From Pseudomonas sp. TH15 (lineage in GTDB: Bacteria > Pseudomonadota > Gammaproteobacteria > Pseudomonadales > Pseudomonadaceae), in NCBI RefSeq assembly GCF_016651105.1, contig NZ_JAEKEL010000001.1, positions 124,001 to 188,000 on the forward strand: a stretch of DNA of 64,000 nucleotides. The letters are read 5' to 3'. Below, piece after piece: positions 15,899 to 24,959 of this stretch. Position 1 is the first letter of the stretch. Each line of letters begins with the position of its first letter. The notes under the pieces were generated by a model. That model searched no databases. It worked only from the letters and a program-made list of their open reading frames with translations, and was not told the origin of the DNA. Position numbers and translations under genes: made by a program.

Positions 15899-17636
15899 AT
15901 GCCTGCCGAACTCTCTGATATCGACTGCGACGTTTTGGTCGTCGGTTCTGGCGCCGCCGGGCTTTCAGCCGCCGTCACAGCAGCGTGGCATGGCCTGAAA
16001 GTCATCGTGGTCGAAAAAGATCCGGTATTTGGCGGCGCCACGGCGTGGTCGGGGGCTGGGCATGGGTGCCCTGCAACCCACTGGCCCGTCGTGCCGGCAT
16101 CATCGAAGACGTCGAGCAACCGCGCACTTATCTGCGCCATGAATTGGGCGAGCACTTCGACCCGGGCATGATCGACGCCTTCCTAGCAGCAGGCCCGCGC
16201 ATGGTCGCGTTTTTCGAACAACACACCGCGCTGCAATTTGCCGACGGCAACGCCATCGCCGACATTCATGGCGACACGCCAGGCGCGGGCACTGGTGGAC
16301 GCTCAGTGATTGCCGCGCCCTACGAGGGGCGCAAAGTCGGACGCTTGCTCAAACGCCTTCGCACTACCCTGCGCGAAACGTCCTTCATGGGCATGCCCAT
16401 CATGGCCGGGGCGGATCTGTCGGCCTTCCTCAATCTGACCCGCTCGTTCAAGGCCGCATGGCACGTAACCCGACGTTTCACTCGGCACCTGTTTGACCTT
16501 GCGCTGCATGGCCGAGCACTGCAACTGGTCAACGGCGTGGCGCTGATTGCGCGACTGGCAAAATCGGCCGACGACCTCGGCGTCCTGCTCTGGGAGTCGG
16601 CGCCGGTCACTGAATTATTGCGCGACGGCTCCCGCGTCTCGGGCGCGGTGGTCAACACCGACAAAGGCCCGATGCGCATTCATGCGCGTAAAGCCGTGGT
16701 GCTCGCGGCAGGTGGCTTCGCCAATGACATCGAGCGGCGCAAAGCGTTGTTCCCGCGCACGCCTACGGGCCACGAACACTGGGCGCTGCCGCCACTGGCG
16801 GTCAACGGCGACGGCTTGCGCCTGGGTGAAAGCGTCGGTGCCAGGGTCAACAACAATGTCGCTTCGCCCGTCGCGTGGGCACCGGTGTCGCTGGTGCCAC
16901 ATTCCGACGGCAGCACCGGTCATTTCCCACACATCATCGAGCGCGGCAAACCGGGGATCATCGGCGTATTGCGCAACGGTCAGCGCTTCGTCAATGAAGC
17001 CAACGGTTACTTCGACTATGTCAGCGCCATGGTCGACGCCGCGCCACACGGCGAAGATGTTGCCTCCTGGCTGATCTGCACACACGCCTTTCAGCGCCGC
17101 TATGGCCTCGGCATCTCGCGGCCGTTTCCGCTTCCGCTGTCAGAATTTATCCGCAGCGGCTATCTGAAAAACCGGTAATACCGTCGAAGAATTAGCCCTG
17201 GCCTGTGGCATCGACCCGAGCGGTTTGCGCGCAACCCTCGACGACTACAACCGCCACGCGCGCCACGGCGAAGACCCGTTATTCGGTCGCGGCTCGACCC
17301 CATACAACCGCAAGCAAGGCGATTCGACGAACCTGCCCAACCCTTGCGTTGCCCCAATAGAAGCCGGCCCGTTCTACGCCGTGAAAGTACAACCGGGGTG
17401 CTTTGGCACTTTCGCCGGTCTCAAAGTCAACCCACACGCCCAGGTGCTCGACGGCAGCGATCAGCCCATCAGCGGGCTTTATGCGGCGGGCGGCGATATG
17501 GCCAGCATCATGGGGGTCATTACCCGGCGGGGGAATCAACATCGGCCCGGCGCTGACGTTCGGCTACATCGCCGCGCGCCACATCGCCGGCATCACTGCT
17601 TTCGAACAGGAGAGCGATCATGCAGCGCATCGTTAA
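15899..17636 (+). pseudogene. FAD-dependent dehydrogenase (3-ketosteroid dehydrogenase/fumarate reductase type), four frameshifts
   Basis: Joined over its frames the product is about 575 residues. It starts with the FAD-binding motif [20 protein letters not shown] and ends with the family-typical LYAAGGDMASIMGGHYPGGG and ALTFGYIAARHIAG. The reading frame changes four times: one base missing in the G run at 16051-16055, one extra A in the A run at 17167-17171, and one G missing at each of 17512-17516 and 17523-17533. The second of these creates an immediate stop. All are single-base changes in or beside short homopolymers with no other decay visible, so recent inactivation or sequencing error are both possible. 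The 3' end overlaps the aldo-keto reductase start. Confidence 0.85.
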
Positions 17637-18453
17637 CGCACACGGTTTGAACATGCCCAAACTCGGGCTCGGCACCTCGCCGATGCTCGATGAAGAATGC
17701 ACCCGTGCAGTAGAGCAGGCGCTGGAACTGGGTTACCGACACATTGATACGGCAGCGGGCTACAACAACGAAGACGCGGTCGGACAAGCGCTGGCGAATA
17801 CGCCGACACCCCGCGAGCAGATTCACGTCACCACAAAAGTCTGGTGGGATCAGTTGCAACCAGACGCCATGCGCCACTCCATGGATCGCAGCCTCAAGGC
17901 TCTGCGCAGCGACTACGTCGACCTCTTCATGATCCACTGGCCGAGCACCGATTGGGATCTGCCACGCACCCTCGACACCTTGGCCTCGCTCAAACAGCAG
18001 GGACTGGCGCGCAATATCGGCGTGGCGAACTTTCCTCTGCCGCTGCTGCGCAAAGTCGTCGAGGAATACGGCATTGCTCTGTCGGCGATTCAGGTCGAGT
18101 ACCACGTGCTTCTCGGACAAAACGCCCTGCTCGACTACGCCCGGCAACACGACATGGCGCTGACGGCCTATACACCGCTGGCCCGCAACAAGGTTTCACA
18201 CATTAGCGAGATCCAGCAAATTGCGGCGAAACATGGCGTGCTGCCGACCCAGGTCGCACTGAAATGGCTGCTCGACCAAGCCAATGTTGCGGCCATTCCC
18301 AAGGCCAGCAGTAAAACCAATCAACTGGCCAATCTGGCGGCGCTGGAGGTCAATCTGGACGATGACGACCGTGCACTGATCGCCAGCCTGTCGAAGCGCG
18401 AACGTCAAGTCAGCCCGGACTTCGCGCCAGTGTGGGACGCGTTTGATGATTGA
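17620..18453 (+). CDS. Aldo/keto reductase
   Basis: A 277-residue NADPH-dependent reductase. The catalytic tetrad is complete: Asp43 and Tyr48 (HIDTAAGYNNE), Lys73 (TTKVWW) and His106 (LFMIHWPS). The cofactor segment IPKASSKTNQLANL is also present. The ATG has GGAGA seven bases upstream and lies within the last codons of the broken FAD dehydrogenase, so the two are one transcription unit. It presumably handles a carbonyl or alcohol step of the same unknown pathway. The nearest described relatives are 2,5-diketo-gluconate reductase-type enzymes. Confidence 0.9.
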   Translation: MQRIVNAHGLNMPKLGLGTSPMLDEECTRAVEQALELGYRHIDTAAGYNNEDAVGQALANTPTPREQIHVTTKVWWDQLQPDAMRHSMDRSLKALRSDYVDLFMIHWPSTDWDLPRTLDTLASLKQQGLARNIGVANFPLPLLRKVVEEYGIALSAIQVEYHVLLGQNALLDYARQHDMALTAYTPLARNKVSHISEIQQIAAKHGVLPTQVALKWLLDQANVAAIPKASSKTNQLANLAALEVNLDDDDRALIASLSKRERQVSPDFAPVWDAFDD

Positions 18454-18553
18454 GTAGGAAAGCAGCGTTTGCCCGGTTCGAAACGTCCGTTACAAGATCG
18501 GTCTTACGCGCTCTTACACATCCGCCCTGCAGAACTTGATCCATGCAGTTATT

Positions 18554-18588
18554 CATAGGCGAGGCGACAAACGCCTCATCAACCTATG
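18554..18588 (+). promoter_or_regulatory. Nested inverted repeat in the leader of the first metallopeptidase gene
   Basis: GAGGCG at 18561-18566 pairs with CGCCTC at 18572-18577, and outer arms CATAGG (18554-18559) and CCTATG (18583-18588) pair around it. It ends 13 bases before the ATG, overlapping the region where ribosomes would load. It may be a translational control hairpin or a protein-binding site; nothing more can be said. Confidence 0.35.
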
Positions 18589-18601
18589 AGAGACCGCAAC
18601 C

Positions 18602-19450
18602 ATGCTATGGAACAAGGCAAGACGCAGTGAAAACATCAACGACACGCGAAAGGGCAAGGACGCCCGCACACTGACAGGGAAAAATCTCGGTGCAGGACTG
18701 GCCGCTGTCGTACTGAGCGGCGCGGCACTCCATTCGACATTCAATGCGCTACCGTCGCAAGATTCCGTCGAAGATCAAGTCAGCCAACTGATAGCGCCCA
18801 ACGACGATCCTCAACTGAGGTTCATCGAATCGATATTGGGCGATACCGAAGACACCTGGAAACAACTGTTTGCCAAGAGTGATCGGCATTACCCGGCCCC
18901 AACGCTGACGCTGTTCAGCGATGGCGTGGCTTCTGGTTGTGGCTTTTCTGCGGCTTCAAGCGGCCCGTTCTATTGCCCGGAAAATCAACAGCTCTATCTG
19001 GATCCGGCGTTCTTCGAACAAATGGCTCAGCGTTATTCGGTGGTCGGCGACTTCGCCCAGTCCTTTGTCATCGCGCATGAGGTCGGCCATCACGTACAGC
19101 TCGAACTGGGACTTTCCGCGGCGTTTGAAACTGCGCTGTCGGCTCGCCTGCCAGTGACCGGCGACGCCGGCCTCAAGGTACGCGCTGAGCTACAGGCTGA
19201 TTGTCTGGCCGGGGTCTGGGCACATCATGCCCAGCAGCGTCTGGCGTGGCTGGAGCCGGGTGATATCGACGGGGCTCTGAACGCAGCCGCCACATTCGGT
19301 GACGACTACCTGCAACGCGCGCAAAACCAGACAGTACGCCCGGAGACCTTCAGCCACGGTACCTCGCAGCAACGCAGCGCCTGGTTCAGCGCAGGATTCG
19401 ATAGCGGCCGGATCGATGCCTGCGCTACCTTCAACGCCGCGCAACTGTAA
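18602..19450 (+). CDS. YpfJ-type neutral zinc metallopeptidase, copy 1
   Basis: A 282-residue protein with one N-terminal membrane anchor (about residues 30-48) and a zinc-protease domain. The zinc site reads VIAHEVGHHVQ, and a downstream ELQADCLAGVWA should supply the third ligand. FSHGTSQQRSAWFSAGF is conserved in the family. It is a tandem paralogue of the next gene but lacks the glycine-rich linker seen there and has diverged more in the N-terminal region. Substrates of YpfJ proteins are unknown. Confidence 0.88.
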   Translation: MLWNKARRSENINDTRKGKDARTLTGKNLGAGLAAVVLSGAALHSTFNALPSQDSVEDQVSQLIAPNDDPQLRFIESILGDTEDTWKQLFAKSDRHYPAPTLTLFSDGVASGCGFSAASSGPFYCPENQQLYLDPAFFEQMAQRYSVVGDFAQSFVIAHEVGHHVQLELGLSAAFETALSARLPVTGDAGLKVRAELQADCLAGVWAHHAQQRLAWLEPGDIDGALNAAATFGDDYLQRAQNQTVRPETFSHGTSQQRSAWFSAGFDSGRIDACATFNAAQL

Positions 19451-19584
19451 GCTCACCGATACGGCTGTGTCTGGTCGAACCGTCAGCGATCAGCATGGTC
19501 TGACGACCGGACTGGCGCCGTGACCGCGCACCAGCAACACTCATCACCACGTAACTCTTTACCGTACAAATAGAGGATTCCCAC

Positions 19585-20484
19585 ATGCTATGGAAAAAAG
19601 GCCGACGCAGCGACAACGTGGTCGATGCCCGTGGTGATGATGTCGGTGGTGGCGGTGGCGGCGGCGGAATGCGCTTTGGTGGTGGCAAGGGCTTGAGCCT
19701 GACGGCGATCCTGTTGATCGTCGGGATTGGCTGGATTACCGGCCAGGATCCGTTGCAGATCCTCGGACAACTGACCGGGCAAATGACCGAACAATCGGCG
19801 CCGGCCACGACTCAGACTCGCAAGGCGCCACCGGCCAATGACGAACAGGCCGAATTCGTGCGCTCGATCCTCGGTGATACCGAGGACACCTGGGGCCAGA
19901 TTTTCCAGCAGGCCGGCAAGCAATATAAGAACCCGACCCTGGTGCTGTTCAGCAACCGCGTGAACTCGGCGTGCGGCCTGGCGACTTCGGCGACCGGTCC
20001 GTTCTACTGCCCGGCCGATCAGAAGGTTTATCTGGACATGGCGTTCTTCCAGGAAATGTCGCAACGCTTCTCCGCTGCGGGCGACTTCGCTCAGGCCTAC
20101 GTGATCGCTCATGAAGTCGGACACCATGTTCAGACGTTGCTCGGCGTTTCCGCGAAAATTCAGGCGGCTCGCCAACAAGGCCGGCAGATGGAAGGCGATG
20201 GTGGTTTACTGGTGCGCCAAGAGCTTCAGGCCGATTGCCTGGCCGGGGTCTGGGCCAACAATGCTCAGAAACGTCTGAACTGGCTGGAGCCCGGTGACAT
20301 CGAGGAAGCCTTGAACGCCGCCAATGCCATTGGCGACGACCGCTTGCAACAGCAAAGTCAGGGCCGCGTGGTCCCGGACTCGTTTACTCATGGCACGTCA
20401 GCGCAAAGGGTGCGCTGGTTCAAAACCGGTTTCGCCCAAGGCCAGGTTGGCCAGTGCGATACCTTTGCGGCGAAAAACCTGTAA
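19585..20484 (+). CDS. YpfJ-type neutral zinc metallopeptidase, copy 2
   Basis: A 299-residue paralogue of the gene before it. It has the same start pattern (MLWKKGRRSDN), a glycine-rich linker at about residues 21-31, a membrane segment at about 37-50, the zinc site VIAHEVGHHVQ and the ELQADCLAGVWA motif. It matches the canonical length of E. coli YpfJ better than copy 1. AGAGGA precedes the ATG. The stop codon is followed directly by the ATG of the hydrolase gene, so they are co-transcribed. Confidence 0.9.
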   Translation: MLWKKGRRSDNVVDARGDDVGGGGGGGGMRFGGGKGLSLTAILLIVGIGWITGQDPLQILGQLTGQMTEQSAPATTQTRKAPPANDEQAEFVRSILGDTEDTWGQIFQQAGKQYKNPTLVLFSNRVNSACGLATSATGPFYCPADQKVYLDMAFFQEMSQRFSAAGDFAQAYVIAHEVGHHVQTLLGVSAKIQAARQQGRQMEGDGGLLVRQELQADCLAGVWANNAQKRLNWLEPGDIEEALNAANAIGDDRLQQQSQGRVVPDSFTHGTSAQRVRWFKTGFAQGQVGQCDTFAAKNL

Positions 20485-21438
20485 ATGCATAGATGGCTTT
20501 TGGCGTTACTGATCATTGGCAGCACCGCGCAAGCGGCCGGCGTCGACGCGATCAGCTCCGGTCGCTTGCAATTCAAGGCTGGCGAAATGGCGGTGGGCAT
20601 CGGCCCCGCGCCCGAGAAGATCGAGCGCGTGCTGATCGTCATTCATGGTCGGTTGCGTAACGCCGAGACCTATCGCAAAAGCGCCGAAAGCGCTGCCGAA
20701 CTGGCGGGACAAACCGCGCACACGCTGGTGATCGCGCCGCAGTTTCTCAACGAAAGCGATGTTGCCCTGTATTCCTTGCCCGCAACATTGCTGCGCTGGA
20801 AAGGCAACGAATGGATGGGCGGCGGTTTATCCACAGGGCCGAATCCATTGAGTTCCTATGCGGCGCTGGATGAAATCGTTGCGCGCATCAGTGATCGCAA
20901 ACAATTTCCCGACGTGAAGCAAATCGTGATCTTCGGCCACTCTGGCGGCGGCCAGGTGGTGCAGCGTTACGCCCTGCTCGCCAAGGATCAGCCGGCGCTT
21001 AAAGCCAACGGCATCCGCTTGCGTTATGTGGTAGCCAATCCGTCTTCTTATGCGTACTTCAATGAGCAACGACCGGTGGCGTTCGATCATGCCAAGTGCG
21101 CGGGTTTCAATCGCTGGAAGTACGGTCTGGCAGACATGCCGGTGTATGCCGGCGGGCAAACACCGTTGCAGCTGGAAAGCAGTTACACCAAACGCGAAGT
21201 GATTTATTTACTCGGGCAACAGGATATCGACCCCCAGCATCCGGCGCTGGACAAGAGCTGTTCAGCCGAAGCGCAAGGCGCTTATCGCTTGGAGCGCGGC
21301 AAGCTGTTTTTCGGCTACCTGCTGCGCCGCCATCCGGAAGGAGTCAATCAACGACTGGTCGAGGTACCCGGGGTTGGGCATAACGGCGATGGAATGTTGA
21401 CCTCGCCGGAGGGGCAGAAGGCTCTGTTCGAGCAGTAA
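20485..21438 (+). CDS. Exported alpha/beta hydrolase
   Basis: A 317-residue protein with a signal peptide (MHRWLLALLIIGSTAQA-AG). The alpha/beta hydrolase core includes VLIVIHGRLRNAETY as the oxyanion region, the nucleophile elbow IFGHSGGGQ and a late VEVPGVGHNGDGM that should hold the catalytic histidine. It probably works in the periplasm. The ATG abuts the stop of the metallopeptidase gene without any spacer. Substrate unknown; a lipase, esterase or amidase role would fit. Confidence 0.8.
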   Translation: MHRWLLALLIIGSTAQAAGVDAISSGRLQFKAGEMAVGIGPAPEKIERVLIVIHGRLRNAETYRKSAESAAELAGQTAHTLVIAPQFLNESDVALYSLPATLLRWKGNEWMGGGLSTGPNPLSSYAALDEIVARISDRKQFPDVKQIVIFGHSGGGQVVQRYALLAKDQPALKANGIRLRYVVANPSSYAYFNEQRPVAFDHAKCAGFNRWKYGLADMPVYAGGQTPLQLESSYTKREVIYLLGQQDIDPQHPALDKSCSAEAQGAYRLERGKLFFGYLLRRHPEGVNQRLVEVPGVGHNGDGMLTSPEGQKALFEQ

Positions 21439-21443
21439 GGACG

Positions 21444-21510
21444 TCTTCGCGGGCAAGCCTTGCTCCAACAGATCAGCGCTGATTTGTAGGAGCAAGGCTC
21501 GCCCGCGAAG
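21444..21510. repeat. REP hairpin element
   Basis: CTTCGCGGGCAAGCCTTGCTCC and a nearly perfect reverse complement flank a short centre. It separates the convergent hydrolase and HAD genes and may end both transcripts. Confidence 0.85.
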
Positions 21511-21534
21511 AGGCCCAAGCATCCAGCAACAATC

Positions 21535-22128
21535 TCAAGCGAAAAGCATCTGCCGCAACTCAACACAATCCTGCGCATGCCAATCCGCCAACTCCGGCCA
21601 CGGGTTCTCAGGCAGATTCACCAGCACCGTCTGCGTGCCCGCCGCTCGACCGCAATCCAGGTCGAAGCGGTAATCCCCGACCATCACCATCTCGCTCGCC
21701 GGCACGCTCCAGGCTTCAGCCAACTTCAGCAAACCACCGGGATGCGGCTTCGGCGGCGCTTCGTCACGGCCCAGCACGTCCTCGACCGCGAAGCAGTCGG
21801 CCAGGCCGATTGCCTCCAGCGTCACATGGGCCAATTCCCGTGCGTTACGAGTAAGGATGCCGAGGCGATAACCGCGCCCGGCCAGTTCCCGCACCAGTTC
21901 CACGGCACCCGGTGCCGGCTTCGAACCCAACGCCAAGTCCCGTTCATGCTCCAGCAACCACGCATGTTTGGCAGCGGCTTCTTCGGCTGGCAGTGCGGCG
22001 AGGTGGGTCAGGATGTCGTCTTCGGGCGGGATCGCCAGCGCCACGCGAATTGCCGCGAAGTCATGCACGGCCACCGTCAGGGTGCCGTCCATGTCGAACA
22101 CCCAGTGCCGCACCTCGGCCAGGCTCAT
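21535..22128 (-). CDS. HAD-superfamily hydrolase (phosphatase)
   Basis: A 197-residue HAD phosphatase. Motif I is WVFDMDGTLT with the nucleophile aspartate, motif II is LGILTRN, motif III is the lysine of APPKPHPGG, and motif IV is MVGDYRFDLDCG. It resembles phosphoglycolate phosphatase and beta-phosphoglucomutase-like enzymes, but the substrate is open. The ATG at 22128 overlaps the tesB stop (ATGA), so it is translated together with tesB. Confidence 0.88.
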   Translation of the reverse strand: MSLAEVRHWVFDMDGTLTVAVHDFAAIRVALAIPPEDDILTHLAALPAEEAAAKHAWLLEHERDLALGSKPAPGAVELVRELAGRGYRLGILTRNARELAHVTLEAIGLADCFAVEDVLGRDEAPPKPHPGGLLKLAEAWSVPASEMVMVGDYRFDLDCGRAAGTQTVLVNLPENPWPELADWHAQDCVELRQMLFA

Positions 22129-22994
22129 GCCCAATCCTTGCGATGGCGAATCAGGCCTTCCTGAGTCACCGAAGCCACCAGTTGCCCGGCGCGATTGAAC
22201 ACGCTGCCACGGGAGAACCCGCGGGAATTGCCGGCCCACGGGCTGTCCATGGCATAGAGCAACCAGTCATCGGCACGCAGGTCCGAATGAAACCACAACG
22301 CGTGGTCAAGGCTGGCGACCTGCATGTCTTTCTGCCAGACCGATTTGCCATGAGGCAGCAGTGAAGTGGTCAGCAGTCCGAAGTCCGAGGCGTAGGCCAG
22401 CAGGTATTTGTGCAGCGCCGGCGAATCGGCCAAGGCACCATCAGCACGAAACCACACATACTTGATCGGGTCAGACGCTTGCGGGTTGTAGGGATCTGTC
22501 TCGGTCACCGGGCGGAATTCGATCGGTTTCGGGCACAGCAGTTTTTCGCGCATGTGTTCCGGAATCAAGTGCGCGCGTTGCTGGGCAAGCTCGAGTTCAG
22601 ACGGCAGGTTTTCCGGGCCGACCACTTGTGGCATTTCGGTCTGGTGCTGGAAGCCTTCTTCGTCGTACTGGAAGGAGGCACTGCAAGTGAAAATCGGATT
22701 GCCCTTCTGGATCGCCGTCACCCGACGAGTGCTGAAACTGCCGCCATCGCGCACTCGATCAACCTGATACACCACCGGCAACTTGGCATCGCCCGGACGC
22801 AGGAAATAACCGTGCATCGAATGTACATGCCGCGTTTCTTCAACGGTCTGACTGGCCGCCGACAGGGACTGGCCGAGCACCTGGCCGCCGAACAACTGAC
22901 GGAAACCCAGATCCTGGCTGCGGCCACGGAACAGGTTTTCTTCAATCGGTTCCAGGGTCAGCAGGTCTACCAGATCTTCCAACACTTGGCTCAT
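22125..22994 (-). CDS. tesB: Acyl-CoA thioesterase II
   Basis: A 289-residue double hot-dog thioesterase that hydrolyses medium and long acyl-CoA. Signature segments are FRGRSQDLGFRQLFGGQVLG near the start, the central SMHGYFLRPGD, and the C-terminal LDHALWFHSDLRADDWLLY followed by RGFSRGSVFNRAGQLVASV. The length matches E. coli TesB. It is the first gene of a two-gene unit with the HAD phosphatase. Confidence 0.95.
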   Translation of the reverse strand: MSQVLEDLVDLLTLEPIEENLFRGRSQDLGFRQLFGGQVLGQSLSAASQTVEETRHVHSMHGYFLRPGDAKLPVVYQVDRVRDGGSFSTRRVTAIQKGNPIFTCSASFQYDEEGFQHQTEMPQVVGPENLPSELELAQQRAHLIPEHMREKLLCPKPIEFRPVTETDPYNPQASDPIKYVWFRADGALADSPALHKYLLAYASDFGLLTTSLLPHGKSVWQKDMQVASLDHALWFHSDLRADDWLLYAMDSPWAGNSRGFSRGSVFNRAGQLVASVTQEGLIRHRKDWA

Positions 22995-23098
22995 TCAGGC
23001 TCTCCTCACACAACGCAATGCCGCGCAGTCTTGGCTGCGGCGGTCGACTCAGTTAATGGCTCACGCCAATGGCGGCCATTGTAAACGTCCGTGCCTGC

Positions 23099-23668
23099 TT
23101 ATCCATGCAAGGTTTGCAGCCATTGCTCACGGGTGATGCGGTACAACACATGGTGACGCAGCGGATGATCGACCGCGAGCCTCGGGTGCTCAAAGTCATC
23201 GGCTGACTCATGGTGCATTCCGATGGCCTGCATGACTTTCTCCGACGGCAAATTGGTTTGCGTGGTGAAGGCCACGACTTCCTTCAGCGCCAACCGGTCA
23301 AAGCCACAGCGCAGAGCGGTCCACGCGGCCTCACTGGCGTAACCCAACCCCCAATGCTCGCGGGCCAGGCGCCAGCCGATCTCGATGGCCGGCACAAACG
23401 GCGCATCGAAGTTAACCTCCGCCAGCCCGGTAAACCCGATGAACTGGCCGGTATCCTTGCGCTCCAGCGCCCAGAGACCGAAACCGTGCTCGGCAAAATG
23501 CCCGCGAATCCGCCCGATCAGCGAAGCACTTTCCAGTCGACTCAACGGCGCCGGGAAATAACGCATCACCTGTGGATCGGCACACATCGCCGCAAACTCC
23601 GGCAAATCCTCATCGCGCCATTGCCTGAGCAGCAGTCGTGCGCTTTCGAGTTCCAGTATCGGCTCCAT
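23099..23668 (-). CDS. GNAT family N-acetyltransferase (RimJ/RimL type)
   Basis: A 189-residue acetyltransferase. It begins in the style of RimJ-like proteins (LESARLLLRQWRDEDLPEF), has the acetyl-CoA region IGWRLAREHWGLGYASEA with the family's Q/RxxGxG-like loop, and continues VVAFTTQTNLPSEKVMQAIGM. The start at 23668 is preceded by GGAG. The open frame extends further upstream but without coding character. The substrate may be a protein N-terminus or a small amine. It is divergent from the deacetylase-like gene, with 86 bases between. Confidence 0.87.
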   Translation of the reverse strand: MEPILELESARLLLRQWRDEDLPEFAAMCADPQVMRYFPAPLSRLESASLIGRIRGHFAEHGFGLWALERKDTGQFIGFTGLAEVNFDAPFVPAIEIGWRLAREHWGLGYASEAAWTALRCGFDRLALKEVVAFTTQTNLPSEKVMQAIGMHHESADDFEHPRLAVDHPLRHHVLYRITREQWLQTLHG

Positions 23669-23754
23669 CGTGCTCCTCCAATTCCATGCTCCGAGTCTAC
23701 ATCGCTGGTAGGATCCTTCACTGATTCCTACAGGCCTTCCTAGATAAATCTGCC

Positions 23755-24675
23755 ATGCCCCTGCCGTTGATCTACCACGAAGACTACAGCCCCGAGTTCC
23801 CGGCGGAGCACCGCTTCCCGATGGACAAGTTTCGCCTGCTGCGCGATCACCTGGTGGACAGCGGCCTGACCCGGGACGCCGATTTGCTGCGTCCTGAGCT
23901 CTGTCCTGCCGAGATTCTGGCCCTCGCTCATGACCCTGCGTATATCGAACGCTATATGAGCGGCGAGTTGTCCCGCGAAGACCAGCGGCGGCTCGGCCTG
24001 CCGTGGAATGAAGCCCTGGCCCGGCGCACGGTGCGGGCGGTTGGCGGTTCATTGCTGGCGGCCGAACAAGCACTCGAACACGGACTGGCTTGTCACCTGG
24101 CCGGCGGCACCCACCACGCTCACTACGACTACCCGGCGGGGTTCTGCATCTTCAATGACCTGGCGGTGATCAGCCATTACCTGCTGGAAAGCGGTCGGGT
24201 GAATCGGGTACTGATCTTCGATTGCGACGTACACCAGGGCGACGGGACTGCACGGATTCTGCACAACACCCCGGACGCGGTGACCGTTTCCCTGCACTGC
24301 GAGAAGAATTTTCCTGCACGCAAGGCCGAAAGTGACTGGGACATTCCACTGCCCAAGGGCATGGGCGATGCCGATTACTTGAAGGTGGTGGACGACGCGC
24401 TCAACTATTTGCTGCCGCTCTACCAACCCGATCTGGTGCTGTATGACGCCGGGGTGGATGTGCATAAGGATGACGCACTGGGTTACCTGAAGCTGACAGA
24501 CGAAGGCGTCGCCGCCCGCGATGAAAGCGTGATGCGCCACTGCCTGGGCCGGGACATTCCGGTGGTCGGGGTGATCGGCGGCGGCTACAGCAAGGACCGC
24601 CAGGCCCTGGCCCGCCGCCACGGCATCCTCCATCACAGTGCGCAACGGGTCTGGCAGTCATCAGGTTGTCACTGA
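23755..24675 (+). CDS. Histone deacetylase-family (AcuC/HDAC-like) hydrolase
   Basis: A 306-residue zinc amidohydrolase of the HDAC superfamily. Conserved positions are the His120-His121 pair (GGTHHAHYDYPAGFC), the zinc ligands Asp158 and His160 (IFDCDVHQGDGT), the late aspartate of YDAGVDVHKDD and the glycine-tyrosine turn GVIGGGYSKD. Bacterial members remove acetyl groups from lysines, polyamines or related molecules. An acetyltransferase gene lies divergently next door, which may be coincidence. The ATG at 23755 is the only sensible start. Confidence 0.9.
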   Translation: MPLPLIYHEDYSPEFPAEHRFPMDKFRLLRDHLVDSGLTRDADLLRPELCPAEILALAHDPAYIERYMSGELSREDQRRLGLPWNEALARRTVRAVGGSLLAAEQALEHGLACHLAGGTHHAHYDYPAGFCIFNDLAVISHYLLESGRVNRVLIFDCDVHQGDGTARILHNTPDAVTVSLHCEKNFPARKAESDWDIPLPKGMGDADYLKVVDDALNYLLPLYQPDLVLYDAGVDVHKDDALGYLKLTDEGVAARDESVMRHCLGRDIPVVGVIGGGYSKDRQALARRHGILHHSAQRVWQSSGCH

Positions 24676-24810
24676 GTTGTGGATGCTTTACCCACAATGC
24701 CTGTGGAACTGCCTGTGGATAACCTGAGTGAAAGCGCCTACCGCCCATAGTGGCCGAGGCTCACAGCGTACTGACTATTTTTTAACCAGGTACTGAATGA
24801 AACGAAAATC

Positions 24811-24908
24811 CCCTTGTGCGAGCGAGCCTGCTCGCGAAGGCGTCGGTGCACTCAACATCTCACTGACTGACCCAGCGCTTTCGCGAGCAAGCTCGGCTCC
24901 TACAAAGG
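24811..24908. repeat. REPIN element with TGACTGAC spacer
   Basis: Arms around GAGCCTGCTCGCGAAGGCG and CGCTTTCGCGAGCAAGCTCGG are imperfect inverted copies. The centre contains TGACTGAC, shared with the elements at 29236, 42394 and (inverted) 52514. Confidence 0.8.
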
Positions 24909-24959
24909 ATCTGCGCTGTTAGAATGCGCGGCTTATCCCGCCATACCGCAGCGCTCGCC

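Noticed and set aside
15899..17636. Treating the three frames of the FAD dehydrogenase as separate small genes
   Set aside because: Each frame continues the same protein family without overlap, so it is one broken gene.
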